DNA of 64,000 nucleotides from Alectoria sarmentosa (taxonomy: Eukaryota; Ascomycota; Lecanoromycetes; Lecanorales; Parmeliaceae), in NCBI GenBank assembly GCA_009733775.1, contig WOGZ01000017.1:62001-126000 (forward strand). The letters run 5' to 3'. The notes beneath the pieces are model-generated. The model saw only the letters and a list, made by a program, of their open reading frames with translations. It was not told the origin of the DNA and did not search any database. The translations under genes and the position numbers were made by a program. This document shows positions 45,505 through 58,430 of the stretch, piece after piece (positions within the stretch are counted from its first letter, which is position 1; the number at the start of each line of letters is the position of its first letter).

Positions 45505-46442
45505 ATGAATGTAAGCAGCCCATCGTATCACCTCACTTCCGACCCAAGCTCACAGCCATTCTCATTGCCAGATCGTCGAGTGGGCCTTCGGGAAGCGTAT
45601 GACACCGGCAGAGAGATTACGAAAACACCAAAGAGCTCTAGAGAAGACGCAAAGAGAGCTTGACCGTGAGCGAGTTAAGCTCGAGAATCAAGAGAAGAAG
45701 CTCATCCAGGATATCAAGAAGAGCGCCAAGAATGGGCAAATGGGAGCCTGTAAAATCCAAGCAAAAGATCTGGTAAGAACGAGGAGGTATGCACTCAACG
45801 TTTCCACTACTTCTTGTTGCCTTGAGCGGTTCAGACGGTCTTCAAGACTTTCTCGCAAGCTAATACCCTCCCTTTCGCCCCAGATACATACAAAAATTCT
45901 ACTCTATGCGCACCCAACTGCAAGCCATATCCCTCCGCATCCAAACCGTGCGTTCGAACGAACAGATGATGCAAAGCATGAAAGGCGCGACCTCCCTTCT
46001 TGGCTCCATGAACCGACAAATGAACCTCCCGGCTCTACAACGCATAGCTATGGAGTTCGAAAAAGAAAACGACATCATGGATCAGCGGCAGGAGATGATG
46101 GATGATGCAATCGATGATGTCACAGGGTTGGAGGATGAAGAGGAGGGAGAAGAGGTGGTGAAGGAGGTCTTGGATGAGATTGGGGTGGATTTGGGCCAGG
46201 CGGTATGTTCCACCCGCTACATCGTGGCGTCTCATAGGGGTTATGGGTGGGATCTGGCTGTGTGGTCCACTGCTTATGCTTTCATGCTACAGATGGGCGA
46301 AACACCCTCCGGGCTTCAAAAGACCGCAGTCGCGGACGGCCGAGTCGCAGAAGCAATAGGAGGTGGAGGCGGCGGACCAGGCGGCGGAGGTGGGACAGAC
46401 GATGATGATCTGCAAGCTCGGTTGGACAGCCTGCGGCGATAG
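45505..46442 (+). CDS. VPS2: ESCRT-III subunit Vps2/Did4 (CHMP2)
   Basis: Four exons: 45505-45510 (only ATG AAT), 45572-45786, 45884-46202 and 46293-46442 (229 aa). Splicing gives MNIVEWAFGKRMTPAERLRKHQ, the family start, then the basic helical core (LDRERVKLENQEKKLIQDIKK, DLVRTRRYIQKFYSMRTQLQ), MMQSMKGATSLLGSMNRQMNL and an acidic region (GLEDEEEGEEVVKEVLDEIG). The last intron (90 nt) is a multiple of three without stop, so unspliced reading inserts 30 residues; its removal joins DLGQA to MGETPSGL. The C-terminus DDDLQARLDSLRR is a MIM1 motif that binds the MIT domain of Vps4. Role: membrane scission at endosomes and other sites. A poly-Gly linker precedes the MIM. Confidence 0.92.
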
Positions 46443-46902
46443 CACGACGAGTAGAGATATAGGGAACGACCGCACATGATCAGGAGTTAAGCCTGAGGGC
46501 GCAGGCACGGTATCCAGGAATTGGCTTTTGAGAGCTTGATCGCCCCGACGTTGACAGCTACCCACCAGGGCCTTTTTCTCAGTCTCTCGGTTGAAGGTTC
46601 TGGTCTAGAGATGCCAGTAGAGATTTGTCACTGCAATTCCCTTCATCCCTCAAATTTTTCTGCAGAAATGGAATCATACGACTTAGTGAGTGCGAGTATC
46701 GTTGCAAATCCCAATGGCAGTGCACATGATTGGGCTTGGGTTTCCTCGATCAGAAAGACATCAAAACGCATACTGCAAGTATCCTCTGTACACGCCACCC
46801 CTTCTATCATACTTTCGTTAGTTCCCAGTACTCGTACCCAGTAAAGCATGCCTTCCTCTATCATACAACCCACACAATCAATCGATACCTCTTGACCAGA
46901 CT
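46443..46902. other. intergenic, convergent 3' ends
   Basis: Between the 3' ends of VPS2 and the lipase-like gene. No gene seen. Confidence 0.5.
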
Positions 46903-48760
46903 TCATGTCTCAACAACATGCTCCTTCCCAGTCCTCGGCTCATCTCCTAGATCCACATCCGCCAACCCCTTGGGTCCCGGCTTTTTCAAAGGGGTACTCT
47001 CCATATACCACGCACTCTTCTCGGGCCCCATCCAATCTACAACCAACACCTTCGCCCTCTCACACAGCGCAAAGTATCCACTATTTCCACTCGCGCCAAA
47101 CATATTCATATGCGCCTGCATTTCATCACTCGCTTTATCATTCTTTGCTTTTTCAAAGAATTTGCGATTCTTTTCGCTTTTAGGGATTGTGCAGAAGGTC
47201 CTTTCATTTGGGGCGATGCCTTCGACGGCGCCTATTTCGACAAAGCCGCCAGCGACTGCGGTGCCGGGTTTGTTTTGCTTCGGGGCGCCTTTGCCGAGGA
47301 CAGTGATGAGGTCTGCGAAGCCGATACCTCGCGCCTTGTTCAGCTTGACTATCCTCTCCAGCCGGCTCTTGAGTTCTTCACCCTTAGCCAGGCATCCCAC
47401 GAATTCAAGATGAGACCCAAGGAAGGACCAGCCTTCCGTAATTGTATCCCTCTTCAAATACGCTGGATTATGATTTCAGAGTCAGTATTGCCTAGTTGAG
47501 GGGGTATGTTGAGCCTCGGAACGTGTCTACAGATTAGATACTCTCAAGACATGTCTCAAGACTCAAGATCTGGTCCAGACTCGGAAATCGGAAATCGGAA
47601 ATCGGACATCGAGAAAGACATACCAGCGGCCGAAACTGCCCCCGCCGCGCCCGCGAACATAGCATACTTCCCCCATTTTTGCCAGGCAGGCACAGCCGCT
47701 GCATTACCAGTCGCATTCGTCATTGACGCGGACATTGCGTCGGCGCCTTGTGTCAACAACTTCTGGTTAACTTGTTGCTGCTGTGGTGATTTAGGGGTGT
47801 TCTTATTGGAGGAAGAGCCATATCCGAGAACGCCAACAACGTCGGAGATGGCACTGTAGGCTGTGGAAGCGTTTCTGTAGTGCTGTTCAGCGCCGTGGGC
47901 AACGACGCCGGGGGAGATGCCTAGGTAAGGTGTATCGAAAGCGAGAACACCTTGAATGTAGGGGAACATGAAGGAGGAGCTGTCAGACTGAGGAGTTGAA
48001 GGGCGGGAAATGTTTTGCGGCAGCGGAGTGGAGGGGCGTGAGGATTTCTGTGTATTTTTCTGTGCAGTCTTTAAGGTCGTCGTTTGAGTATGCTCGGCAG
48101 TAGACGAAAAAGGATCGATCGGGTTCGATTTGGTATCTAAGGTGGACGGAACAGGCGAGTCGGACGTTATGGTAAGGAGTGTTTCCGCTGCAACGATGCC
48201 ACCCATTGAGTGCCCAATCAGGATTGTATGGACCGACGGGTCAATAGTAGGTGAAGGGGTGGAGGCGGCGACCTCGAGGTCTATGATTTTGTTTTGGAGC
48301 CTACACATGCATTCTGTCAGCTGCTCGCACCTAACGGAGAGCATCTAGAGAAGAGTATACCATTCTCTAAAGCGCCCAACACACTCCTTCAGGTCCCCTC
48401 TCGTGTCAAATTTAGGATAAGTCACCGCCTTGACTGAGATACTCGGCAAGGCATGGCTAATCAGAGCGCGAAGGTGCTCTTATGGATATTTCGGATTAGC
48501 ATGCCAATTTTGAGAGACAGACTCAAATCCAGAGACAAGTCTAGGAACACAACGAAGGGGGACAGAAGCCCATTGCGTGACACGTAATGGAGTCGTAAGG
48601 CCAGTCTGTAAAGCAGTCGCTCGGAAAAAAACGTACCCGGGAATTCGCCGAAGGTGTCATCACCGCCCTGTTCTGGGTCAGTGTAAGCCCAAGATCAGAG
48701 ATACAGAGACGATAGTACCTTGAAGCCATGTATGAAGCAAAGAAGTAGAGTCTTGTGCAT
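46903..48760 (-). CDS. alpha/beta-hydrolase, DUF676-like serine esterase/lipase
   Basis: Five exons: 48760-48719, 48667-48637, 48478-48361, 48300-47624 and 47462-46903 (475 aa). The start MHKTLLLCFIHGFKGGDDTFGEFPEHL gives the oxyanion loop (HGFKG), the strand SVKAVTYPKFDTRG follows, and the nucleophile elbow is GHSMGGIVAAE near residue 95. Next comes FPYIQGVLAFDTPYLGISPG. A low-complexity Ser/Thr/Pro insert lies between. The C-terminal part YLKRDTITEGWSFLGSHLEFVGCL is typical of this fungal family. The substrate is unknown; relatives include putative lipases and GPI- or ceramide-linked esterases. A hydrophobic stretch (KYAMFAGAAGAVSAAA) could be a membrane anchor. Exons 1-2 are short but phases agree at all four introns (51, 158, 60 and 161 nt). 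Confidence 0.8.
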
Positions 48761-49532
48761 GCTGTGCTGCGTTCTGCATTGTTGGCGCAGAATAGGTTGT
48801 TGCTTGGCGTCAATGAAGGCTGCTGCGTCATCCCGCAGCGCTTAACGGGGATTGGTCCGATTTTCGCGCTTATGGCTCGGAGAAAGCCCCGCAGATTCTC
48901 CCTTTCACTTTGTACTTTAATTTTTTACAACAGACTCAGAAAAGGAAATTCTTCTCTCAAAATTTCTCAGGTGCTGTTGACCGGAGGAGCAAGAAAGCTC
49001 TGAATGTAGGTTTTGGATCAACAGGAAAGGCAGCCAAATCGAGCATAGAAAGCCATCACCATCCCAGATGCTAGGGACGATTGGAGGCTCATGAGGATCT
49101 CGGCATAAGTCTCTCCGCATACGACGTCGTCACCCCTGAAACAAAGTATGATCATGGAACAATGAGACTCGGCTTTTCTCTAGCCCCAGAGCCCAGGTTG
49201 AGGCTGGTGTACCTTGGAATCAGACCTCGGCTCTCAGACGTAGCAGTCACACTGAGGCTCCGCATCAGGGATCGAAAAAGATAAATTTCTCTCTATTTAC
49301 AAGCTGGTTGGAGATGCTAGCGAGTCCACCTAAATAACGCCGTGGCACGCTCTGTGAGAGCTAGCAGCTCGCTGCAATGCCAAAATGCTATTGCTGTCCG
49401 GAGTAGAAGCGCCACGCTATGCAAGTATAAGTGAGCTTCAGATAATTTAAGGCCGGGTCGAGAGGTTTTGAGCAAGCACTTTGCTCAAGCCAAGAACCCG
49501 GTGAGAAGAAAAAAAGCTCAAGCAATGAAGCC
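48761..49532. other. intergenic: lipase promoter, cyclin 3' flank
   Basis: 772 bp, with a CCAAT box near the lipase start. No gene seen. Confidence 0.5.
48851..48855 (-). promoter_or_regulatory. CCAAT box upstream of lipase-like gene
   Basis: Plus strand reads gattggtcc, so CCAAT faces the leftward gene about 91 nt before its ATG, a usual distance for HAP-complex binding. Chance occurrence is possible. Confidence 0.35.
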
Positions 49533-51630
49533 TTATGAGGCAGAATTCGGTTTGGGGAGGTAAGTTTGCATGTGATGAGACTGTGACCAGGTCTCGAAGG
49601 GCAGATACGGCAAGACGCCTCGTCTCTGCTCGCTGATAGGCTTCCCTAGTGGTTGATAGTGCATTTGATCGTATGAGACATTCTGAGGTTGATTTTGTAG
49701 GGAAGCTACAGGTGGTGGGACCAGGAGCGTGTTCACACCTCGAATAGGTTTGTATGGCGAACTTCTCGGTGCCGGGAATCCCGAAGGTGAGAGACCATTG
49801 GGCGTCTGCGCATTTTGAGGAAAGTGGAAGGAGGTTGGTGAAGGGGTTGAGGGGCCGGTGGCATATGGAGACTGTCTATTTGGCTGCCCAGTCAATGGGG
49901 AACCACTTCTCGCACTGCCCGGCTGGCTAAAGTAGCCTGAAGACTGAAGTGAAGGCAGCGTGCCATTCTGCGGCCAGCGGTTGGGCCCGGGGAAGACAGT
50001 CGACATTGCCCTTCCTGAAGGAATTGGCAGCTGGGCTGGCGACGAGCCATGCTGGCTTCCTGTAGATATTGAAAGATTAGGCATTGGTAGCCTTGGTACA
50101 GGTGGCGTTGTGTTCTTTAACGTAGAGGGAGTCAAAGTCGTGCTGGAAGCTGCTGAAGGATTTAATGAAGAAAGTCTCTTCGCCGGTGGTTCTAAGCTGT
50201 GGTCTTCGAGGCTTCGCTTCCGTGACCAGGGCTTCAAGTCGACATCCGGCATTGGCAACGCTGGCGAAGATATGTTAGGCGCGAGGTATGGAGGTACGGA
50301 TAGTGGATGATGGAGTGCTGGATGCCCTAGGGATGGGTTCGTCATAAACGGCGGCGAAGTGTTCTGTGACATCGGCGGCGATGGAAGATGTGGATGCCCA
50401 CTGAATTGAGGCGTTGGTAGAGTCATATTGCGAGTCATGTTCTCAACTCGGGACCGAGATGCCTTGTCATAGTAGTCAGAGAACTTGCCCAGCTTCACAT
50501 GCCATGCCTTCCACTCTTCCTCAGAGGCAAAAAGAGTGTATCTCATGTTGCTTAGGAACTCCACCTCCATAACATGAATCTCCTGGACAGAAATGCCTGA
50601 TACTTCTGCCCAAGTCTTGTTGGTGTATGTGTTGTCATCCAGAACTACGGACTGTCAGGCTGTGCACAGTACAGTGCGTTCAGAGCAAAACGGACGTACA
50701 TTTGTTCCCTAGCATTAATGCAACGGTTAGAAGCCTGAATTCGCTCCCAACCTTTCCCTTCACTCCAGGATTGACTTTTTTCAGCCGGTAAATGAACATC
50801 AAAGCCAAAAGGATAACGTTCTGAGAGACTTGAGTCATCGAAAGTATGGTTGTCACCCATTTTCGAAATCCGGTCGTGGGCATTGCTTCCGATACGAGGG
50901 GAGCTGATGGCGTAGGGACATATGATGCATCTTCAACCAGGCGAAGCGTAGAATAAGACTCGAACCAGAAAAAGCAGGTTATCTGGACAATGTCAGTACA
51001 AACAATTTCGGGGAACGAGAGGGTCAATTGTCTCACTTGGGCTGCAAATTCAGGCAAACTGCCCTTGCTGTCATTGATCGAGGCAGGTATTTGAAGATGG
51101 GAAGCGATTGAGTTGCTATCGTTCGATGCTCTTCGTCGAGCTGTCTGCTCACTCTGTGCCGCATGATCCTTCTTAGGTGGCACCGGACTTTGGGGTCGTG
51201 TTGCAGAATAGTAAGAATTGTAGAACGGCTGACGGTTGCTGGCTTGCTTTGAGTTGTCGAGGGTAGTAAGAGAGCCATTATACGGAGGGGCATTTGATGT
51301 AACGACTGGAACACGCTTATATTGTGTTCCCTCCGCATTCGACGCTAACAGTGGATTGCCATTCATGCCATTCATGCCCTTCATGTCTCTTGGTGGGGTG
51401 CGAAGTCCGTGCTTGTTGCCAGGAAGATCACATCCCCTCACGCTCTCCGGGAAGTAGTGGCTGCACGGTAGATGTGAGTTCTGTCCAGCTCTTGATTCAG
51501 CATTGACCTTGCTCCAAACCCAGTCGAAGTCTCGCCGTTGTGGGAAGGGAGGGAGGATACCATTCAGATTGGTACGTTCGGACAGGTGTGTTGTTGAAGG
51601 CATGGAGGGAGGATACTGAAGTCGTAGCAT
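49533..51630 (-). CDS. Pho80/Clg1-type cyclin
   Basis: Three exons, 51630-51037, 50982-50700 and 50644-49533 (662 aa). The N-terminal third is low complexity. The cyclin box starts at GSLPEFAAQ joined to ITCFFWFESYSTL, then FRKWVTTILSMTQVSQNVILLALMFIYRLKK, KVGSEFRLLTVALMLGNKF, DDNTYTNKTWAEVSGI, and the MEVEFLSNMRYTLFASEEEW block. The long Pro/Ser-rich tail is typical of the filamentous fungal member related to yeast Clg1 and fission yeast Mug80. It should bind a Pho85-type CDK; the cell process is not known from sequence. The first intron (54 nt, branch TACTGAC) is in frame and stop-free. The second uses acceptor CCGTAG rather than the nearer GACAG, chosen because it keeps KFLDDN. An upstream non-coding exon may exist. 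Confidence 0.82.
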
Positions 51631-52582
51631 TGGAGCAGCTCTTGGGGAGAGGTTGTCAGAGGAGGGGTTGAGAGAGATGACTCCAACTTTGAGAGTTGAT
51701 GGTGGCGTAAGTGTTTCGTGTCACTTCGTTTGGCGTAAGTATTCATGGACGTGCTGGGAGGGGGCGTAAGTATGACCGCAGCCCAACCCAGCTGGGAAGC
51801 CTTGGGTGTAGGCAAGGGCGGTGACGTGAAGGCCAAAGGAGAAAGGTCAATGAGATTGAAAAGAGGACGAATGCAGTGGCTTGGTGGCCATGAACCTCAT
51901 TGACGGGAGCAATGAAGTTTTTCAACTGCTGTCTTTTCCCTTTTCCCTTTTCTCCTTTTGTTGTGGTTCACAATGAGGGAGAATGAGAGCTAGTGATGGA
52001 TTGGGAAGTATCCATGTGAGATTGACCTAGTAGGGGAGGGGAGTCGTAAAAGGAAGGATTAATAACAAGTGCATATCCCGGGAGACGCACCAGAGGCGTT
52101 TGGAGAATGGAATTAGGATAGAGTCGGTAAAGAGGAGCAAGGTCAAAGACTGGTCAAGGGAATGAAAGGAGGATGATGTGATGCTCATCCGGCACAAATG
52201 AGAAAGATTTTAATCAAGGTTCTCAAAATGTTCCAAGCTTGAAAAGGGGAGGCTGATGATCATTGAACCGTCTTGGTGTAAATTTGAGTGTAGTCTTGGA
52301 CCTCTTCTTATTAGGAGGAGGACTTTGGGGCGAGAAAAAGTGTGTTTCCGGGTGATGAAGCTTTCAATAGTGTGCTGGAGCCAGCAAAGCGGCTTTTTGA
52401 AGGGATTAAGATGATTAGTGCCTAGTGTGTAGAGTGAATATGCATCCCATGCACGAAAGGTAGCAAGGGCGACCGAGCTATGTATCAGACCCAATGACAC
52501 GAGCCATCATGTACCGAACGCGGCGTGCCGCGGTGGAGGTGTGAATCTGAACACGCAATATTAATAAGTGGTGGTTAATCAA

Positions 52583-52612
52583 AGGAAAAAAAAAAAAAAG
52601 GGAAAAAAAAAA
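52583..52612. repeat. purine tract, poly-A interrupted by GGG
   Basis: Two A-runs of about 10-14 bases separated by ggg. Confidence 0.85.
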
Positions 52613-55600
52613 GGCCCTTGTAAAAATCGGGGGTGTGTCTACAGTCTAGGCTGGGAAGGATGAATCAAGGAGCCTTGTTGCTTTTTAGAACGATGTCTGA
52701 TGCTAGCAGCTAAGCGGATGTATTGCCTTTGGCTCTTCGGGCTGGCTGCCAAAGAAAGACATAGCTTGTCTAAACTACATCAGGTAAGGTGGCTACCCAT
52801 CCACTGCCGCCAGACAAGCAAAAAGTGATTCAGTGATAGGCAAAGTGGCCGACGGCGGCAGCTGATTGGCGTTTTTGCACTCATATTCCATGTCCCATAT
52901 CCGTGTGATTGATGAGAGGCTACAAAGGAGGGAGTGAATTGTGGTCTGGAGGTAAAAGGAGACAGGTGGGCATGGGTCGAAGCGAGGTTGTGAAATCCAA
53001 GGTGCCGGCTGTGTCAGAGTTGGTGATCTTGTACGGCCGTGACGCTACAGTACATCACAGGATTCAAGGACTACCTACGAGGCGACCGCGACTAGAGTTG
53101 TAGTTTATTAATGATAGTATTTGCATGCCGTGGAGCATGGGAGCGAAGCAAGCAAGCAAACAAGCCTGCATCCTATGTCATTCCTGTAATCTTCGATAAT
53201 AGCGCCCAAATAATGAAGCCAGTTGATAGGCATCAAAGGTTCAGCTTCCAACAAGGCCCGAAATACACTCTGGTGTCATGTAATGTATTATGTAGGGGGC
53301 AAGACGCAGGCTGCAAGGCGAAGACGCGAAGAGAGATCTGGATCTTTTTCCGGGATCAGCGTCAAAGGACTGCGGGAAGCCAATGCACCAGCTGACGTTT
53401 GAAAGGAATGCAGGCTTGGCCATGGGCCATGGTATTAATTCGCTAGCAGCCAACATCTTGTGCTTTGGTAAATCGTGAAATGTGTGTGAGATTTGGGCCC
53501 GAAAGCAGCCTGATTGGCGAATCAAAATCCCTGTTAGGCCACCAGGCTGCCCATTTGTCTCCAAGACTCCAACTTTTCTTAGTCTCTCCCCCGTCGCCAT
53601 CCAGGCTTTCCGCTTCCAAAAAATCAGGATACCAGGTAGGTAGAGAGAACCCACATCCAAATCATGCCGTCGAAACACTCAACCCACTAAAAATATCACG
53701 CTGCCTACTGACTTCATGCCGGTGGCGGTCATCGGGTCTTCGTCTCCAGCAATTGTCTTACCAAAGCTTCGGTTGGTTGGAAAGCTAACAAACTTATCCT
53801 GCCTCATGCTGCCGAAAATACCACGCATCTGTGGCCAAGCCCCATGATCTGAGCGGTCCTCGCTCGGCACGACTAGAAAGTCTCGTATGCACGAGCGGCG
53901 TTACTCTACATACAACAAAAAGCCCATCATGAGCATGCGACGTTTTACAAATTCATAATCCTCCCTGGCGCAGCAATTAAGAGCGGCGGCGGGGATCAAT
54001 TATACGCTAGGCTGTTGGGGATCCGAAGCACACTGCAGTAAGCAAGTACCAGCCGAAGGTACCAGGGATCAACAACATCCTGATATGTTAATAATTGGGA
54101 CCATCATGATACGACACGGATGAGAAGGCATTTACATGAGATGTCCGAAGCGACGAGTATTAGCTTGTTGGCGATCTGACTGGATCCTACCATTGCACTC
54201 GTGATGAGAGGCGTGTCGCTTTGGGGTCATCATCAATTTGCCGTCTCCATTCTGTGCTGTACCGACAAAGTCAGAAGAAGTGCACTGAATTCCAATCGAT
54301 GCAGCCGACGGCGATACTGCAAGCAGACTAATCGGAAGAGCAAGGAAGGTGGTACGTCTCAGCGGCAATGGCCTTGCAATGAGTAAACGCCCGTCCATCT
54401 AGGCCCCAATCAAAGAGTTTCAGTGGACAGTGGTGATGGAATTGCGGGAAAGTTGTATAGTACAAGGCTAAAAGGCGAAAAGGCGAAAATCGATTGAGGC
54501 CACGACAGCATCTTCCCAAATTCCAGGGATTATTTTCTTTGCGAAAGGCCAAGAGGGGCATGCGTGGATGATGATCCTTGGATCAGCTGGAAGATGGCTC
54601 AGATTGCATTAATCGAGGCAGTCACAAGAAAAGCCGGAAGGTCCGACTGCGATACGAAATGCTCTGCTGGCCCCGTGTGTGTACCTGTTATTTTTTCTCT
54701 CTTCTCTTTTTTTCTTCGCGGCGGTCGGATGTGGTGGTGTTCGGGCGAGGGGCGAGGCCAGAACCTGCAGAGTTTCCCTTCTTGCGAAAAGTACCGCTAA
54801 TTAGTGCGGTGAGTGAGATTTTGAGATCTTTAGAGTACGGTAGGTAGGCAGCTGGCAGAGTGTACATAGTAGCCGGAGTGCGCTTCAATTTTATCGCTCG
54901 CTGAGGGGTTATAGAGGCCATGTAATGCGGAGGTAAAGTGTCATTGGTGTAGGTACTAGTACTGTGTGGGTTGTGTGAGAGAGGCTGGGGCTGAAGTAAA
55001 GTAGGTTTGGACTTTGGGGTCTCCAAGTCGGCTGCATGCTGCAATGGATGAATCGATGAATCGAGCCCCTCATCCCTTCATCCCCTCATCTTTGCCGCTT
55101 TACGAAATGTGTAGGTAATGAAAGCGCTTGCTGGCCCGAGATGTGCATCATCGTTACCTCAATAAGCAAAGCTCCTGCCGCCAAGAAAAGAAACCTGTAA
55201 TGGTCTCTGTGCAACTTGGAGAGAAGGTATTCTTTGATTTTTGATGAGTGATCAGACAAAAGTCACAGACCACAGGATACAGGCTACAGGCTACAAGCTA
55301 TAATATACTATCGACCTCCATCTGCAGCGTATCGCTTAGTGCTTCCTCTTGACACAGAATCCAGGCAGCAAGAGTAATAGTGTCCCATGCAGGGAGGCGC
55401 CACGACAATACATAACAATGTGGGCTGACAGGCGTCATGCTGGTGATGATGTCGGAGGATATGGAAGTGTCATGTACAAAACCCAATTGGGAAGTGGGAG
55501 AACAAGCGGCTCACGAGCGAGCTTGTGGGGTTCAAGTTGAAATGTCCGGAGGCCAGCCTCGGTCCAAAGTCCAAACTATCTCTCGACTATTTCCGCACCC

Positions 55601-55723
55601 TGCGTTGCACGTCTATCGTCTGCCTACTTATTATGTCCTAGAGTATTGTAGTTGTACCCAACGGAACAATATATCAACACCGACGCAGACAGACAAACAA
55701 GAGGTGCGCTTCCACTGGCCCCC

Positions 55724-55757
55724 ATCCTAATCCTGATCCTGATCCTGATCCTCTCAC
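55724..55757. repeat. (ATCCTG)n hexanucleotide repeat
   Basis: About five units, the first reading atccta. Confidence 0.85.
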
Positions 55758-57236
55758 GGGGTACACGGATTACACGACACCAGAATTAGACGGTGCATAC
55801 AGATTACGGAGCCACACAACCACACACCAATCCTATTCTTGAAAACCAACAGCTTCTCCGGGAGTATGGCAACCACGAATGGAATGATGAAAAACAAATT
55901 CAAACTCTTTGCCTTGTCTCGGATCTTTGCCGGCCGGGGACAGCCCTGCTCCTGCTGGATGGAGAACGAGGTACTCTACTCGGGCTTGCGTCAACTCAAT
56001 CCTAAGACGGCGGTCAGTCCGAATTTCGCAAGAAGGATGCTTTTCCTGCGCGAATGACGCGAGGCAAACGCAAATCAATGCAAGACAAAACCCACTTTGA
56101 CGTCAAGTACTCATCGGTGGGGGTAATGTATTTGCAACACACGTTTCGCTTTGCCTCGCAAGACCGGCCCCCTCTCTGGTCTCACCATCCAAAATAAATC
56201 CGCAGCTTGCAGTAGAGCACCTCATTGTCATGGTTGCCGCACTGTTGCATACCCTGCTTCATGTCTTGGCTAAATTTTGTAATCATAGGTAAGCTCCCGG
56301 CTTCCGTGTCGCTTTGATGCGTTGCTTCGCGCTGCGCAACAACAAGAGCTCGGATCTGCATCCACACAGCAATGGCTATGCTTTCGTCTTTTGTCTCTAT
56401 TATGTTGGCCTTGAATCAGCGGCAAAAACGATTAACGCAATAGTCACGATGGCCACGGAATCGTGCTATCAATCGACTTGTGGTCGAATGCTTCGCTTCG
56501 GAGCATCCCACGGCCCAACGAAGTCTAGGAGCTAGGTACAACATGGTCAAGCTACTTGCTAGGCACATATCGATCCTTAATCCACGACTCTCTTTCCTGG
56601 CTGACCTCAATTGTTGTAATAGGGCAAGATTGATAGATTCGTGGGTTTTTCATGCTCAGGAGGCGCTCTTAGCCCGCGTGGATTCCCCTATGTTTAGTCG
56701 ACAAAGCGCTGGTGCTTCATGAACCTCCTCCTTGACTTTTCTTAGGAATGATAGACGCCTCTGACTATCTTGTTCTCTTCTTCTCAGCCTCGCATAGTCT
56801 CCGTGCTTGGCGGGACGGAAAGCAGCAGAAGCCCCCTACACAAGCCAAGCAGACTGGCTAGTTCCTCGACGCGGTCGACTTTTCTGAAGCCAAAAATTTC
56901 ACGGGTCAGAGGATCAAGCGGAGACTGCTTTCTTCAGCTTCTCTACAGTCGATATGGCTGCACCCCAGGGCTGGAACGTAACGTTTAAAGACGCATTTTT
57001 TATCGTTTTCTAGTGAAATCAATGGCTCTATTTGGTTTCAATGAGTGCTCGAGGTCAGCGAAGGCGAAGACGTTCACTACCTCTTTCTAAAAGGAGCTCC
57101 AATTTAGATTAGGACCTGTCCATGCAGCCGCTCCAGCTCAACGTGCGCTCGACTCACTCGGAGCCGCCAGTTTCGGGTTCATCAAAGCCTGGTTCACCGG
57201 AGCGGCCAGCAAAGGGTTCGTCAGGTCTTAATCTTG

Positions 57237-57690
57237 TCAGCGAGCACTGGAGTCGGAATTTGATAGGCTTACTTCGCTTCTTCGCCTTTGGCTCCGGCCT
57301 CCGTCCGGCAAGACAACATCTTCTCCTCGTTTTCCTTCGATTGGGCCATAGTCTGGGCTTGGAATCTGCCAGTTGCTTCGAACATCCTGGTCTTGGTCCT
57401 GCGATTGCAAAAACATGGACATGGTAATGTCGACTGCGGCCGGTCCTTTCTTGGCCCCGTCGAGCTGCAGCACTTTGGCCTAGTCCTAAATATTGTCTCA
57501 TGTCAGTCTTGTACCCGGCACGAGCTGTAATTTTGGCAGTTACGCTCTCGCGTATCCTGGCGGTCAAAATCTGTATAGGCTCCCACCGTTCTTGTTTTGC
57601 CGCCCAAAACCATTGCAAGGCCTGAGTCGGTGCCACTCGGTGGATCTTCTAATAGCTTTGCGAGGAGCGGGTTGGGGTTTTAGGCCTCCT
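57237..57690 (-). other. coding-like remnant, unresolved
   Basis: Two protein-like minus-strand segments occur: PLLAKLLEDPPSGTDSGLAM through VGAYTDFDRQDTRE (about 57680-57540), and KVLQLDGAKKGPAAVDITM through PSPDYGPIEGKRGEDVV (about 57480-57300). They share a frame only if about 35 nt were removed, too short for a normal intron; good donors (GTGAGT, GTAAGC) flank them. No family recognised; likely decayed or wrongly phased. Confidence 0.2.
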
Positions 57691-58416
57691 TGATTCTGTC
57701 TTGCGTCAGCCTTTGGAGGGCTTGATACTTGTGCCAGATGAACTCACTCCGCAACACTGCCCATGACGACGTCCCCGGTCGATTCGGACGAATTTTCGCG
57801 TTGTTTATCTTATCTATTTTGTTTCGCTTGCATGGCACCCATAGTATGTTCGTTGTCAATGCAAGTGCCGTGAAGGAAGTGGTCGATTTGATGTAGGTTA
57901 GGAGTGAGTAACGTGAAGATTGAAGAAAATGGAAACCTGAGAAGAAGGCCTTGGTCCATCAATGAGGTAAGAAAATCAGTCTACAACTCAGGAGTAGGTC
58001 CGGAGGTTGTGGGCATCAAGAAGTGATTTCAACTCTATTCATTGATCTAAGGGTAGAATGTTTACTTTCGTTACACTGAATCATAGTTTGTGTTGCAAGT
58101 TAATGCTTCATTATATTTTACAATAGACACACAATCAAATACCACTCACTCGTATCATTGTATTTTGCTTGTCGAAATAGTATGAGAGAAAGTGGAGTAG
58201 GATTTCAGATGAGATGCAGCCAACTTTGAGCTCTTTCATACCATATGCCACTTCTACAATCGAGGGCCAAATCCACCAAGTCATGTCCACACAGTCCCCA
58301 CAGTGGCAGCTTACCCTTCTGATTGTATTTCCTAGATCGGACATAATTTTTTGGAAGGCCCTCCCCATGGATCTTGCTTTCCTCTTGGACCTGGAATTTG
58401 TATGAATTTGTACGCC

Positions 58417-58430
58417 TAGGGTTAGGGTTT
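58417..58430 (+). promoter_or_regulatory. telobox-like element upstream of HEM3
   Basis: tagggttagggttt holds two TTAGGG units, 179 nt before the HEM3 ATG. TTAGGG motifs bind Tbf1-type factors in yeasts; here this is inference. Confidence 0.35.

Noticed and set aside
36942..51630. Secondary-metabolite or catabolic gene cluster around the Zn2Cys6 regulator
   Set aside because: Neighbours are CHS7, FZO1, VPS2, a lipase-like gene and a cyclin, all housekeeping types, with no synthase or catabolic enzymes.
57154..57636. 160-codon minus-strand arginine-rich frame
   Set aside because: Composition is that of a shifted frame; the neighbouring frame is more protein-like.
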